From positions 1 through 58,224 of the forward strand of contig JBCLLN010000005.1 in assembly GCA_039738635.1 (NCBI GenBank): a stretch of DNA of 58,224 nucleotides, read 5' to 3'. Positions 16,358-24,912 of this stretch are shown in pieces; position 1 is the stretch's first letter; each line of letters starts with the position of its first letter. The notes under the pieces were generated by a model that made no database searches, was not told the origin of the DNA, and was given only the letters and a program-made list of their open reading frames with translations. This DNA is from JBCLLP01 sp039738635 (GTDB lineage Bacteria > Patescibacteriota > Saccharimonadia > CAILAD01 > BJGX01). The translations under genes were made by a program, and so were the position numbers.

Positions 16358-16421
16358 CATTTGGGTGATTCTTCACACGGGTATTATTAGAGCCCAAAGA
16401 ATCAATCGTCCAAATGTCGTT
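16358..16421 (+). terminator. Large two-part hairpin with T-tract
   Basis: CATTTGG (16358-16364) pairs with CCAAATG (16410-16416) and, inside it, TGATTCTT (16366-16373) pairs with AAGAATCA (16397-16404). TCGTTTTT follows. It probably terminates the small-ORF transcript; the unusual size leaves room for a regulatory role. Confidence 0.65.
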
Positions 16422-16492
16422 TTTATGGCAAAATCTAGCATACAATCAGCACTAACATATTCTGGTGGCAGTATTTTTGCTATAATTAGTTT

Positions 16493-17296
16493 ATGATTAA
16501 TTTAATCTCATGGAATGTTAATGGTATTCGAGCAGTCATTAAAAAAGGTGAGTTTGCCAAATTAATACAAACCTATCATCCTGATATACTGTGCCTTCAA
16601 GAGATTAAGGCCAATAAAGAACAGGTTGAGATAGACCTAGCTGGGTATCACGCGTACTGGAACTCGGCCGATAAAAAAGGCTATAGTGGCACGGCAATCT
16701 TTAGTAAAGTTAAACCTCTCAGTGTGAGTTATGACTTCACCGATATTCTAGCCAAAAAGTATAATTTGATTGATACCCAAGACAGAGATAGTAGCATGGA
16801 GGGCAGGGTCATATCAGCGGAGTTTCAAAAATTCTATGTAGTCACGGCTTATACCCCAAACTCTAAAGACGATTTAAGTCGCCTAGAGCTACGCCATCAG
16901 CACTGGGACCCGGCTTTTCTAGAGCATTGCAAGGAGCTAGAAAAACACAAGCCAGTGTTGGCTTGTGGTGACTTTAATGTTGCCTATAGCGAGGACGATC
17001 TTGCTAGACCCAAAGCCAATATCGGTAAGCATGGCTTTACCAACGAAGAAAGAGCTGGCTTCCAAGCCCTCCTAGATGCTGGTTTTATTGATACATTTAG
17101 AATCTTTCATAAAGGCAATGGACATTATACCTGGTGGAGCCATTGGGGTAATGCTAGGGCTAACAATGTAGGGTGGCGCATAGACTACTGGCTCTCCAGC
17201 AAGGCCCTTAAACCCAGCATAAAAAAGGCCGACATTTTTGCCGATCAGCTCGGTAGCGACCACTGCCCTGTGGCACTCACAATAGATGAATTATAG
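16493..17296 (+). CDS. xthA: Exodeoxyribonuclease III / AP endonuclease
   Basis: A 267-residue Mg-dependent endonuclease/exonuclease/phosphatase-family enzyme that cleaves at abasic sites in base excision repair, downstream of AlkA-type glycosylases. Motifs in order: SWNVNGIRA, LCLQEIKA (metal-binding Glu), TAYTPNS, CGDFNVA (catalytic Asp-Asn), GWRIDYW and GSDHCPV (catalytic His). TATAAT lies six bases before ATG with an extended TG, so it is leaderless. Confidence 0.95.
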   Translation: MINLISWNVNGIRAVIKKGEFAKLIQTYHPDILCLQEIKANKEQVEIDLAGYHAYWNSADKKGYSGTAIFSKVKPLSVSYDFTDILAKKYNLIDTQDRDSSMEGRVISAEFQKFYVVTAYTPNSKDDLSRLELRHQHWDPAFLEHCKELEKHKPVLACGDFNVAYSEDDLARPKANIGKHGFTNEERAGFQALLDAGFIDTFRIFHKGNGHYTWWSHWGNARANNVGWRIDYWLSSKALKPSIKKADIFADQLGSDHCPVALTIDEL

Positions 17297-17369
17297 TTTT
17301 AGTTTAGCTACGCTATATAAAAAAGAGACTTGAAAATATACCACTTATAAGATATAATTTATACTCATT

Positions 17370-17543
17370 ATGGCAAAGAATACCAAGAGACAAATTACAA
17401 TCATCAAAAATAAAGCCACTGGAAGCAGATATTTTACTTCCAAGAATACTTTAAATACTCCAGACAAAATAGAATTTAAGAAGTTTGACCCTAAGACCCG
17501 CAAGGTTGAAACCTTTGTGGAAGTTAAGTCTAAACTTAGCTAA
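17370..17543 (+). CDS. rpmG: Ribosomal protein bL33
   Basis: A 57-residue ribosomal protein. It starts MAKNTKRQITI and contains TGSRYFTSKNTLNTPDK followed by KKFDPKTRKVETF, the normal bL33 pattern. The zinc-binding cysteines of the C+ form are absent, so this is the C-minus form. TATAAT (17353-17358) or TATACT (17360-17365) precedes the ATG closely. The gene is too short for ordinary ORF cut-offs. Confidence 0.93.
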   Translation: MAKNTKRQITIIKNKATGSRYFTSKNTLNTPDKIEFKKFDPKTRKVETFVEVKSKLS

Positions 17544-17630
17544 GTCCAGTTAGGGCTTACTTTAAAATTGCTCATTGCTATAAGGGGCAAAAGAGCTTTA
17601 ATGTAAGTCCGGTATAATAACGGCGCATAT

Positions 17631-17704
17631 AGTATAATAACAATACATATAAGCATAATAATGATTGTTAAAGACTGTAATATAGCTAACCAAGGTTAAA
17701 ACAA
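17631..17704 (+). promoter_or_regulatory. Upstream region of paralog B, shared with paralog A
   Basis: Matches 9489-9564 at about 80%, including TATAAT (17633-17638), TTAAAGACTGTAATAT and CCAAGGTTAAAACAA next to the ATG. An extra TATAAT lies at 17613-17618. Confidence 0.6.
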
Positions 17705-19654
17705 ATGCCAGAGCAGTTTCCAGACCAAAACCCCCAAGGCCCCTCCAGTCCTAGTTCTAACAAAGAGGAGCTGGCTGGTGCTAGATTACTGCATTCTAAA
17801 TACTCAGATCTTCAAAAATCTCCTGTCGTAGAACGCTCAGTCGAACAGCGACGACACAATAAAGAAAGTATACCCAACGAGCCATCCCCCAGAATTGAAG
17901 CCTGGCTGCAAGACCTAGAGCGTACCCACACCGGCCTTGGAGCCAGCCCCGAACGCCAAGAGGCTCAGCCCCAAGTGCTAGAACGCATCAAGGAAAGTTA
18001 CCATCGCACCTACATCACCGGCACCGATGATGGTTCGGTGGGGCGCAAACTCCACCATGAGGCCCAAATAGCCCAAAATCAAGGTCACGGTCTGGCCGAA
18101 GATATTATGCAACGCGTTAATCATGAAGTTATTGAACAAACCCGCCAAACCATTCGCCAAGACCAAGAACAAAGCCTTGATAGGTGGATAGATTATCTCA
18201 CTAGCGACGATGCCAGCTATCCTATGTGGTTTAAGTACTATCTATTTCGTAACATCACTAAGCTGGCCCAGTTCGACAAAGAAGCAGGTGAATTCCCCAA
18301 ACGATCCAAAAGCACCACGGCACCATTCCCAGACATTAATCGTGAAGCCCTAGCATATATGGAAGACAGCCTAGCCAAACACTATGGCTTAAAGCAGCTT
18401 GACCCCCACCACCCCGAAGCTGAAATAGATCCAGCAATGAAAGAACTATTGGATAAAGACTCTAACTTTGCTAGCCTTTATAAACGCACCATAGATTATG
18501 CCGCCCCTAAAACTGCTGAAAACCTAGCTGTGACAGACGGAGAGTGGGTTAAATTCGACCAAACTGATGATCCCGAGCAAGCCAAAGAGCTGGCCCATAG
18601 TCTGCACGGTTATGGAACCGGCTGGTGCACAGCTGGGGAGGGCATGGCAGCCAGTCAGTTATCGGCTGGAGACTTCTATGTCTATTATAGTAAAAGTGAA
18701 GATGGGAAGTACACCGTACCTAGGGTGGCGATACGAATGAAAGGCAGAAGCATTGGTGAAGTAAGGGGCATTGAAGCTGACCAAAACATGGAAGGCCCAC
18801 TGGTACCGATTGCTGAGGCCAAGATGAACGAGGTAGACCCCCAGGGTGCCGAGCCTTACAAGAAGAAGTCGGCCGACATGCAAAAGCTGACAGCTATCTA
18901 TACCCGCCACACTACTAGTGTAGAACTTACCAATCAAGATCTGAGATTCCTCTACGAACTAGACGGTACAATACAGGGCTTTGGATATCAGCGAGACCCT
19001 AGAATAGAGCAGATCCTTGCTGATAGAAATAAGAAAGCTGATTTATCTCTGGTGCTGGGCATAGATGAAGCTAAAATAAGTATAACCGCAGCAGAGGCCT
19101 TAAGTGGTGACATACTCTACCATCATGGCAACCTCAGACTCTACGGCCTCACTAGCACCGAGGGCCTAACTCTCCCCACCACTATCGGTGGCGACCTCAC
19201 CCTCCCCAGCCTCACCAGCGCCGAGGGCCTAACCCTACCTAACTCCATCGGTGGTGGCCTCGACCTCAGGAGCCTCACCAGCGCCGAGGGCCTAACCCTA
19301 CCTACTGCCATTGGTGGCTCCCTCAGCCTCAATAACCTCACCAGCGCCGAGGGCCTAACTCCCCCCACCACCATCAATGGCTACCTCTGGCTCAGCAGTC
19401 TCACCAACGCCGAGGGCCTAACTCTCCCCACCACCATCGGTGACTACCTCGTCCTCAGTAGCCTCACCAGCGCCGAGGGCCTAACCCTACCTAACTCCAT
19501 CGGTGGTGGCCTCTTCCTCGACGGCCTCATCAGCGCCGAGGGCCTAACTCTCCCCACCACCATTGGTGGTGACCTCGGCCTCGGCAGCCTCACTAGCGTC
19601 GACAAACAAGCCCTCAGAGACAAATACCCACAGTTAGCTAGTAAAATAATTTAA
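17705..19654 (+). CDS. Large protein with 21-residue tandem repeats, paralog B
   Basis: A 649-residue paralog of 9565-11583, very similar through the helical middle and the HGYGTGWCTAGEG/PRVAIRM core. The Ser/Pro tail is shorter and there are eight repeats instead of nine. Repeat consensus here is GGLDLRSLTSAEGLTLPTTIG; in A it is mainly TSAKDLILPTTIG, so each copy has homogenised its own repeats. The C-terminus diverges after DKYPQ. No secretion signal or membrane segment. Function unknown; the pair behaves like a diversifying family. Confidence 0.85.
   Translation: MPEQFPDQNPQGPSSPSSNKEELAGARLLHSKYSDLQKSPVVERSVEQRRHNKESIPNEPSPRIEAWLQDLERTHTGLGASPERQEAQPQVLERIKESYHRTYITGTDDGSVGRKLHHEAQIAQNQGHGLAEDIMQRVNHEVIEQTRQTIRQDQEQSLDRWIDYLTSDDASYPMWFKYYLFRNITKLAQFDKEAGEFPKRSKSTTAPFPDINREALAYMEDSLAKHYGLKQLDPHHPEAEIDPAMKELLDKDSNFASLYKRTIDYAAPKTAENLAVTDGEWVKFDQTDDPEQAKELAHSLHGYGTGWCTAGEGMAASQLSAGDFYVYYSKSEDGKYTVPRVAIRMKGRSIGEVRGIEADQNMEGPLVPIAEAKMNEVDPQGAEPYKKKSADMQKLTAIYTRHTTSVELTNQDLRFLYELDGTIQGFGYQRDPRIEQILADRNKKADLSLVLGIDEAKISITAAEALSGDILYHHGNLRLYGLTSTEGLTLPTTIGGDLTLPSLTSAEGLTLPNSIGGGLDLRSLTSAEGLTLPTAIGGSLSLNNLTSAEGLTPPTTINGYLWLSSLTNAEGLTLPTTIGDYLVLSSLTSAEGLTLPNSIGGGLFLDGLISAEGLTLPTTIGGDLGLGSLTSVDKQALRDKYPQLASKII
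19127..19600 (+). repeat. 63-bp coding tandem repeat, about eight units
   Basis: Units encode 21 residues each. Some units are almost identical over long stretches (for example those with LTLPNSIGGGL, which occurs twice), a sign of recent within-array exchange. Confidence 0.88.
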
Positions 19655-19748
19655 GAGCCCAACCCAACAGCTAGTAATCCTAAAGTAAGTGTCATTACTA
19701 ACCCTAAAAGCCCCATATATAAGAGAGTTTATATATTTTGTAAATTTG

Positions 19749-19781
19749 CCATCTGATAAAGGCCTGGCCTTTTCCAGATGG
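19749..19781. terminator. Hairpin with AAAGGCC core
   Basis: CCATCTG (19749-19755) pairs with CAGATGG (19775-19781) and AAAGGCC with GGCCTTT inside. The same core recurs at about 48749-48763 and 49872-49886, so this is a repeated terminator module. Confidence 0.65.
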
Positions 19782-19821
19782 GAGTTTTACAGATTTGTGA
19801 CTTCATAGCTTAGCTCATCCG

Positions 19822-19929
19822 TTATTTCTTGTGTTTTTCATAGTTAGCGATAAATTCCTGGTAAGCTTCTCTGCTGGAATAGTTGATCAAGTAGTTTTTC
19901 TGTCTGAAGCCACTCCGGCTCGCTGGCAT
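19822..19929 (-). CDS. Possible 35-residue basic protein
   Basis: A short open frame encoding MPASRSGFRQKNYLINYSSR and continuing to a Lys-rich end. The hairpin at 19749-19781 lies about 40 bases after its stop, in the right place for a terminator. No strong ribosome site is visible. The composition looks protein-like but no family is recognised. The remaining part of the 19655-20021 spacer shows nothing further. Confidence 0.35.
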   Translation of the reverse strand: MPASRSGFRQKNYLINYSSREAYQEFIANYEKHKK

Positions 19930-20021
19930 TTCTATAAAGCCCTAGCTTAAGTAACTTGAATCATTATCTCAAAAAGCATATAATTGTAAGTATTATTCTA
20001 ATTAAAATAAACGGAGGAAGT

Positions 20022-20357
20022 ATGGCAAAAAAGTATGGCCATGTAATTGAGTTTTATGGAGAGAACTGCCCACACTGTATGAGTATGAAGCCAATAGTCG
20101 CCGAGATAGAATCTAAGACGGGTACTGAAATTGAAAAGCTAGAGGTCTGGAATAACAAAGAAAACGCCCGCAAAATGGAGTCCTATAGTGATATTATTAG
20201 CGAGGCCTGTGGTGGATTCCCGGGAGTTCCATCATTTGTGAATGTAACTACCAAGCAGGCGCTATGTGGAGCCCACGACAAAAAAGACATTATTGAACTT
20301 ATGCAAGGAGCAGACTGTAAGGGTAATGTTTGCAAGCCGCATAGCAAGAACAAATAG
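20022..20357 (+). CDS. Thioredoxin-like protein
   Basis: A 111-residue thioredoxin fold with active site CPHC (C16-C19), a cis-proline site GVP (near residue 70) and extra cysteines near the C-terminus. It has no signal peptide when started at 20022, where GGAGGAAG precedes the ATG; a longer frame from 19956 lacks support. It probably reduces or isomerises disulfides in the cytosol, perhaps with trxB at 28747. Next comes the membrane protease gene. Confidence 0.85.
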   Translation: MAKKYGHVIEFYGENCPHCMSMKPIVAEIESKTGTEIEKLEVWNNKENARKMESYSDIISEACGGFPGVPSFVNVTTKQALCGAHDKKDIIELMQGADCKGNVCKPHSKNK

Positions 20358-20389
20358 GGTAGTGTAAAATAATAAGCATAAGATATATT

Positions 20390-22768
20390 ATGCTTAAATC
20401 AAATAGGCTCAGAGCTACTAAACATATGAAACATAATAGATTGGGCGCCCCCAAACCACCATCTAGGTTTCTTTGGCTGATGGAGGCAATGTTTGTTTGC
20501 CTAGGGGTGCTTATTGTCCTTTCTATCATTATTATGATTTACCTAGCAGTATCTAATCAGTTTAAAGCCCAGGACGCTGCTAGAATAATATCAGGCATTA
20601 TTCCTACAGAAGAAGCCAGTATGGATTATAAAAAGATCCACTCCACCCTTGGTTTTGAGCTCACCATCAACGATAAGCTCCAAGACGCTGAGGCCACTAT
20701 TGCTGGCAGTAAGGTGATAAAGAGTGGCAATACTGTGTTCAGCCCAGATAGCTACCTGGTCGTAGATGTTTATAAAGATACCTCAAATCAGCTATCGTCT
20801 AGCAAAACTGACCCCACCCACGCTCGCTCCATCTACTTGAGCATCCAGACAAATGACAAGAAGACCATCATAGAAGACCTTAGAAAAGAATACGGCCCTA
20901 ATATTAAAGATAATAATCTATTAGGTAAATATTATGCCCCAGTTAGCGATCAAAACAAAACTTATACCCTTACCAAGTCCGAGGAGGTAACTGTGGGGGG
21001 CAATGAATTTCTCAAAAATAGCTTTCAAGTATCTAATAACCAATCAATAAAATACATTTCTTATCGGACTGACTATATCACTGCTCAAAATGGTCGTCCC
21101 TACATAGCTACAATTTATTATAGTGCAGGAGCCGACCCTGACGATTTATTAGCCTTTAATGACATTATAGAATCGCTCAAGTTTTATCCACCAGAAAATA
21201 GCGCTAGCCTTACTAATTTAAATAACAAACCAGACAAGCCCACCCAGCAAGCTAGCTCAATACTCAGTGGCTTTATAGCTCACGCTGCCAGTAAGCCATT
21301 ATCTAAAGACCCAGCCATTCAGGTCGTGGCTAAGAATATGCCAGCAGTAGTTCGTATTGCTTCGACTAACTGCGTTGACTATGAATTAGCATTAGGTACA
21401 GCAAAGCAAGGTTTTACCGGTGGATGCTCGGGGGCATTTGGCTCGGGCTTTATTATTAGCCCCGATGGGTATGTGGCAACGAACGGCCATGTGGTGCATT
21501 CTTCTGCCGTTGATGTGCTCAGGGCCAACATTGAGTTTAGAAATCTGGCTACTATTAAGAGCTACTTGAGCTTTTTAGTAAAGACTACTTTTGTCACTCA
21601 GGATAGCGCTGATGCATTTTATGCTAGAGTAGTTAGCAATGACGATACGGCATTACAACCAATTTTAAACTCACTTGAATGGCAGGAATTGGAGGAAACA
21701 TCAATAACTGAGACAAAACAAGCAAGTTTCTATGCAGTCCAGCTGTCTAATCAGGTTGTCATCTTTGATGAGAAAAATTTACAGAATTTTAATTATGGGA
21801 GCACAATAGTAAGAGCCAAACTAATAGATAAAGATTATGATCCAAACATGACTGATGAGGGTGGTTTTAAGGGCTCTGATGTTGCAATCCTTAAAATGAA
21901 TGATCAAAAAAGCTACCCATTTGTTCAGCTTGGTAGTATTGACGGCTTAGGAGCCGGAAGCCCACTGACAGTTATAGGCTTCCCTGGAGTAGCCGAACAT
22001 AATTTAGTAGTAGATGAAAAGCAAAGTATCCCCACTGCTACGGTGGGGCAAGTTAGTGCCATTAGAGATGCCAAAGGCACCACTAATAAACTTATCCAGT
22101 CTGACGTTGCAATAGGCTATGGCAATTCAGGCGGCCCCGCCTTGAATCAGGATGGAGAGGTTGTAGGCTTAGCCACATATACCGTATCAGAAAATACCTC
22201 TGGAGATGGCGCGAAGGTAAATTATATGAGGGATATTGCAGATCTCAAGGCATTACTAAAAAAGAACCACATTACATTACCAGCAACTGCTGAGGGTGGT
22301 CAGAAATTATGGGAGCAAGGTCTAGAAAAATTCTCCAATGCCTATTATAGCTCTGCAATAGCGGACTTTAGTAAGCTTAAGTCTCAATATCCGCCACATA
22401 GGCTTGTTGATAGCTTTATAGCCAGGGCCGAAACTGCCAAAAAAGACGGTAAAGAAGCCACTCCACCAGAAGTATATTATATGATAATAATTGTAGCAGT
22501 GGTTGTGTCTGCTGCTGGCATAATTCTATTCTTTGTAATTCGCCACCATAGGGGGCGCAAGGTTGCTCATGAAGCGTATATGCAAAAGCTAGTAGGTATA
22601 TCTGCTAGGGCCCAGCAATCAGCTATAGAACCGGCTACTTTAATAGCAGAGCCAGCCATCAGACCTACTCAGACTAGGAATATAGATATGCTTTCCCTAT
22701 CGCCAGCTCCACCAAATACTAGAAACAATTTAAATAATCAGCCTCCACCCCCACCACCGAGGGGCTAA
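20390..22768 (+). CDS. Membrane-anchored trypsin-like serine protease
   Basis: A 792-residue protein. A hydrophobic segment near residues 28-55 anchors it. A ~230-residue external region follows, then a S1/HtrA-like protease domain with GSGFIISPDGYVATNGHVV (His near 367), GSDVAILKM (Asp near 496) and GYGNSGGPAL (Ser near 579). A TPR-like helical stretch and a second membrane helix (about 698-722) follow, ending in a Pro-rich cytoplasmic tail. The large insertion between His and Asp is unusual. It probably acts on surface or periplasm-like proteins. Confidence 0.85.
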   Translation: MLKSNRLRATKHMKHNRLGAPKPPSRFLWLMEAMFVCLGVLIVLSIIIMIYLAVSNQFKAQDAARIISGIIPTEEASMDYKKIHSTLGFELTINDKLQDAEATIAGSKVIKSGNTVFSPDSYLVVDVYKDTSNQLSSSKTDPTHARSIYLSIQTNDKKTIIEDLRKEYGPNIKDNNLLGKYYAPVSDQNKTYTLTKSEEVTVGGNEFLKNSFQVSNNQSIKYISYRTDYITAQNGRPYIATIYYSAGADPDDLLAFNDIIESLKFYPPENSASLTNLNNKPDKPTQQASSILSGFIAHAASKPLSKDPAIQVVAKNMPAVVRIASTNCVDYELALGTAKQGFTGGCSGAFGSGFIISPDGYVATNGHVVHSSAVDVLRANIEFRNLATIKSYLSFLVKTTFVTQDSADAFYARVVSNDDTALQPILNSLEWQELEETSITETKQASFYAVQLSNQVVIFDEKNLQNFNYGSTIVRAKLIDKDYDPNMTDEGGFKGSDVAILKMNDQKSYPFVQLGSIDGLGAGSPLTVIGFPGVAEHNLVVDEKQSIPTATVGQVSAIRDAKGTTNKLIQSDVAIGYGNSGGPALNQDGEVVGLATYTVSENTSGDGAKVNYMRDIADLKALLKKNHITLPATAEGGQKLWEQGLEKFSNAYYSSAIADFSKLKSQYPPHRLVDSFIARAETAKKDGKEATPPEVYYMIIIVAVVVSAAGIILFFVIRHHRGRKVAHEAYMQKLVGISARAQQSAIEPATLIAEPAIRPTQTRNIDMLSLSPAPPNTRNNLNNQPPPPPPRG

Positions 22769-22815
22769 AACTGCTATAATGAGAATAGCATAAGAACTAA
22801 GGGAGGAATAATTAA

Positions 22816-23832
22816 ATGATAAGAGTTGCAATTAATGGCTTTGGGCGAATAGGCCGTAACGCATTTAAGATTGCTAGTGCCAATCCCAAACTAGAGGTAG
22901 TCGCAATTAATGACCTAACTGACACCGCTACATTAGCCCACTTGCTAAAATACGATAGTAATTATGGAACTTACCATAAGCAAATTACTAACACCCCAGA
23001 TAGTATCATAGTAGATGGTCATAGCATCAAAGTTCTAACCGAGCGAGACCCCGCTAAATTACCGTGGGCTAAATTAAATATTGATGTAGTGATTGAATCT
23101 ACGGGATTCTTTACTTGTGTTGAGGATGCCAATTTGCACATCAAGGCCGGTGCCAAACGAGTAGTTGTATCATCTGCAATCAAGAATGATGAAGGCAACG
23201 CTAAGGCCGGTAATTTCTTGATAGGAGTTAATGAGCATGATATGTCTGACCAAGAAATTATCTCTAATCAATCATGCACCACCAACGCCATTACGCCCAT
23301 TGCATTCGTGATTGAAAAAGAGTTTGGAATTGAAAAATCTTTAATGACCACTGTCCACGCCTACACAGCTTCTCAGGCTCTTCAGGATGCACCCAGTAAG
23401 GATTTGCGTGAGGGTCGCAATGCAGCAGAGAATATTGTGCCCACCACCACCAATGCCACAGTGGCAGCTACCAAGATACTACCCAATCTCAAGGGTAATT
23501 TCCTGGGACTTAGCATTAGGGTTCCAGTACAAGTAGTTTCAATCGCTGATTTCACTATTGTCACCAAGCGTAATACAACAGCCGAGGAAGTCAATGCAGC
23601 ACTGAAGAAGGCCTCAGATTCACCCGCGATGAAGCATATTCTGGCTTATACCCAGGAAGAGTTAGTATCAAGTGATTTTATAGGGAATCCCCACTCAGCT
23701 ATTGTTGATTCTAAGCTTACTCAAGTTGTGGGTGGTAATCTGGTTAAGGTTGTTGCCTGGTATGATAACGAATGGGGTTATTCCAATAGACTGGTAGAAA
23801 TGGTTGAGCTGACGGGCGAGAAGATAAAATAG
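22816..23832 (+). CDS. gap: Glyceraldehyde-3-phosphate dehydrogenase
   Basis: A 338-residue NAD-dependent phosphorylating GAPDH of normal length. The N-terminal GFGRIGRN is the Rossmann loop; SCTTNA (near residue 155) holds the catalytic Cys; the C-terminal WYDNEWGYS is typical. It opens a tight operon with rpiB, rpe, tktN, tktC, two pfkB-type kinases and trxB. A TATAAT and AAGGGAGGA precede the ATG. The operon couples triose phosphate oxidation to the non-oxidative pentose pathway. Confidence 0.97.
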   Translation: MIRVAINGFGRIGRNAFKIASANPKLEVVAINDLTDTATLAHLLKYDSNYGTYHKQITNTPDSIIVDGHSIKVLTERDPAKLPWAKLNIDVVIESTGFFTCVEDANLHIKAGAKRVVVSSAIKNDEGNAKAGNFLIGVNEHDMSDQEIISNQSCTTNAITPIAFVIEKEFGIEKSLMTTVHAYTASQALQDAPSKDLREGRNAAENIVPTTTNATVAATKILPNLKGNFLGLSIRVPVQVVSIADFTIVTKRNTTAEEVNAALKKASDSPAMKHILAYTQEELVSSDFIGNPHSAIVDSKLTQVVGGNLVKVVAWYDNEWGYSNRLVEMVELTGEKIK

Positions 23833-23833
23833 T

Positions 23834-24286
23834 ATGAAGGTCTTTATAGCTGCTGATCATGCTGGGTTTATTAAAAAGGATGAACTAGCCAAAAGACTAG
23901 AGGAAAATTATCAAGTATTTGATATGGGGCCATACAAACTAGACCCAAATGATGACTACCCAGTATATGCCAAGAAGGTTGCACTGGCAGTTGCCCAAAA
24001 CCCCGATTCGATGGGCATATTAATTTGCTTGAGTGGGGAAGGTATGGCTATTGTGGCAAATAAAATCAAAGGCATCAGAGCAGCAGTGGCCACCAATAAA
24101 ACGCATGCCACAGAAACTAGGGCAGATAATGATACTAATGTACTGAGCCTATCGGCTAATGAACTATCCTCTAGGGAGCAATTAGACATTGCTACCGCTT
24201 GGCTGGATACACCTTTCTCGGAGTTGGCACGCCACAAGCGAAGGCTAGAGCAAATAGAGGCAATTGAAAAAGAGACTGGGCTATGA
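23834..24286 (+). CDS. rpiB: Ribose-5-phosphate isomerase B
   Basis: A 150-residue RpiB/LacAB-family isomerase converting ribose 5-phosphate and ribulose 5-phosphate. The N-terminus reads AADHAGF as in RpiB; DDYPVYA and a GEGMAIVANK-type loop (Ser/Gly where many have C) are visible. It begins one base after gap and overlaps rpe by four bases (ATGA), so it is translationally coupled. Confidence 0.92.
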   Translation: MKVFIAADHAGFIKKDELAKRLEENYQVFDMGPYKLDPNDDYPVYAKKVALAVAQNPDSMGILICLSGEGMAIVANKIKGIRAAVATNKTHATETRADNDTNVLSLSANELSSREQLDIATAWLDTPFSELARHKRRLEQIEAIEKETGL

Positions 24287-24912
24287 CCAAGATTGTACCT
24301 GTTGTGCTTGTACATGATAAGAACCAGTACCAAGCTCGCCTAGCAATTATAAGGCAACTCACTAACAGGTTTCAGCTAGATATTATAGATGGCGAATATG
24401 TGGATAATAAAACCATCAACCTTAATGAAGTCGGCAGGCTAACCGATATTAAAATGGATGTTCATCTGATGGTTAAGGAGCCAAAAGCGTATATTGAGCA
24501 GGCCGTAGCCCTAAATGTTAATAAAATTATAATCCAATACGAGTGTGGGCAAGACATAACACCATATTTGGAACGGATTAGAAAAGCTGGCTTTAAGGCT
24601 GGAGTGGCATTTAACCCAGAAACCCAGCTCAGTAAAATTAAACCATTCAAAGAAATTGTTAGCCATGTTTTAATTATGGGCTACCCAGCTGGGTTTGCTG
24701 GCCAAAAGCTTGACCCTATGGTTTTTGATAGGCTACCAGAAGTCCGAGCCATGTTTCCACTGGCTGAGGTTGGGCTCGATGGAGGAGTTAACCTAAAAAA
24801 TGCTAAAAAAGTCCTTCAGGCTGGCTTTGATGTGGTCAACATCAACACAGCAATTTTTGATAGTCCTGATCCATTAAGCCAATACTCTGAATTTTTGGGG
24901 TACTTGATATGA
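24283..24912 (+). CDS. rpe: Ribulose-phosphate 3-epimerase, divergent
   Basis: A 209-residue TIM-barrel epimerase linking ribulose 5-phosphate and xylulose 5-phosphate. Family features: LDIIDGEYVDN near 33-43, MDVHLMV, MGYPAGFAGQ and GLDGGVNL with phosphate-binding C-terminal loops. Several positions differ from textbook enzymes (YPAGFAGQ for the usual PGFGGQ). Four-base overlaps on both sides place it firmly in the operon. Confidence 0.85.
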   Translation: MTKIVPVVLVHDKNQYQARLAIIRQLTNRFQLDIIDGEYVDNKTINLNEVGRLTDIKMDVHLMVKEPKAYIEQAVALNVNKIIIQYECGQDITPYLERIRKAGFKAGVAFNPETQLSKIKPFKEIVSHVLIMGYPAGFAGQKLDPMVFDRLPEVRAMFPLAEVGLDGGVNLKNAKKVLQAGFDVVNINTAIFDSPDPLSQYSEFLGYLI

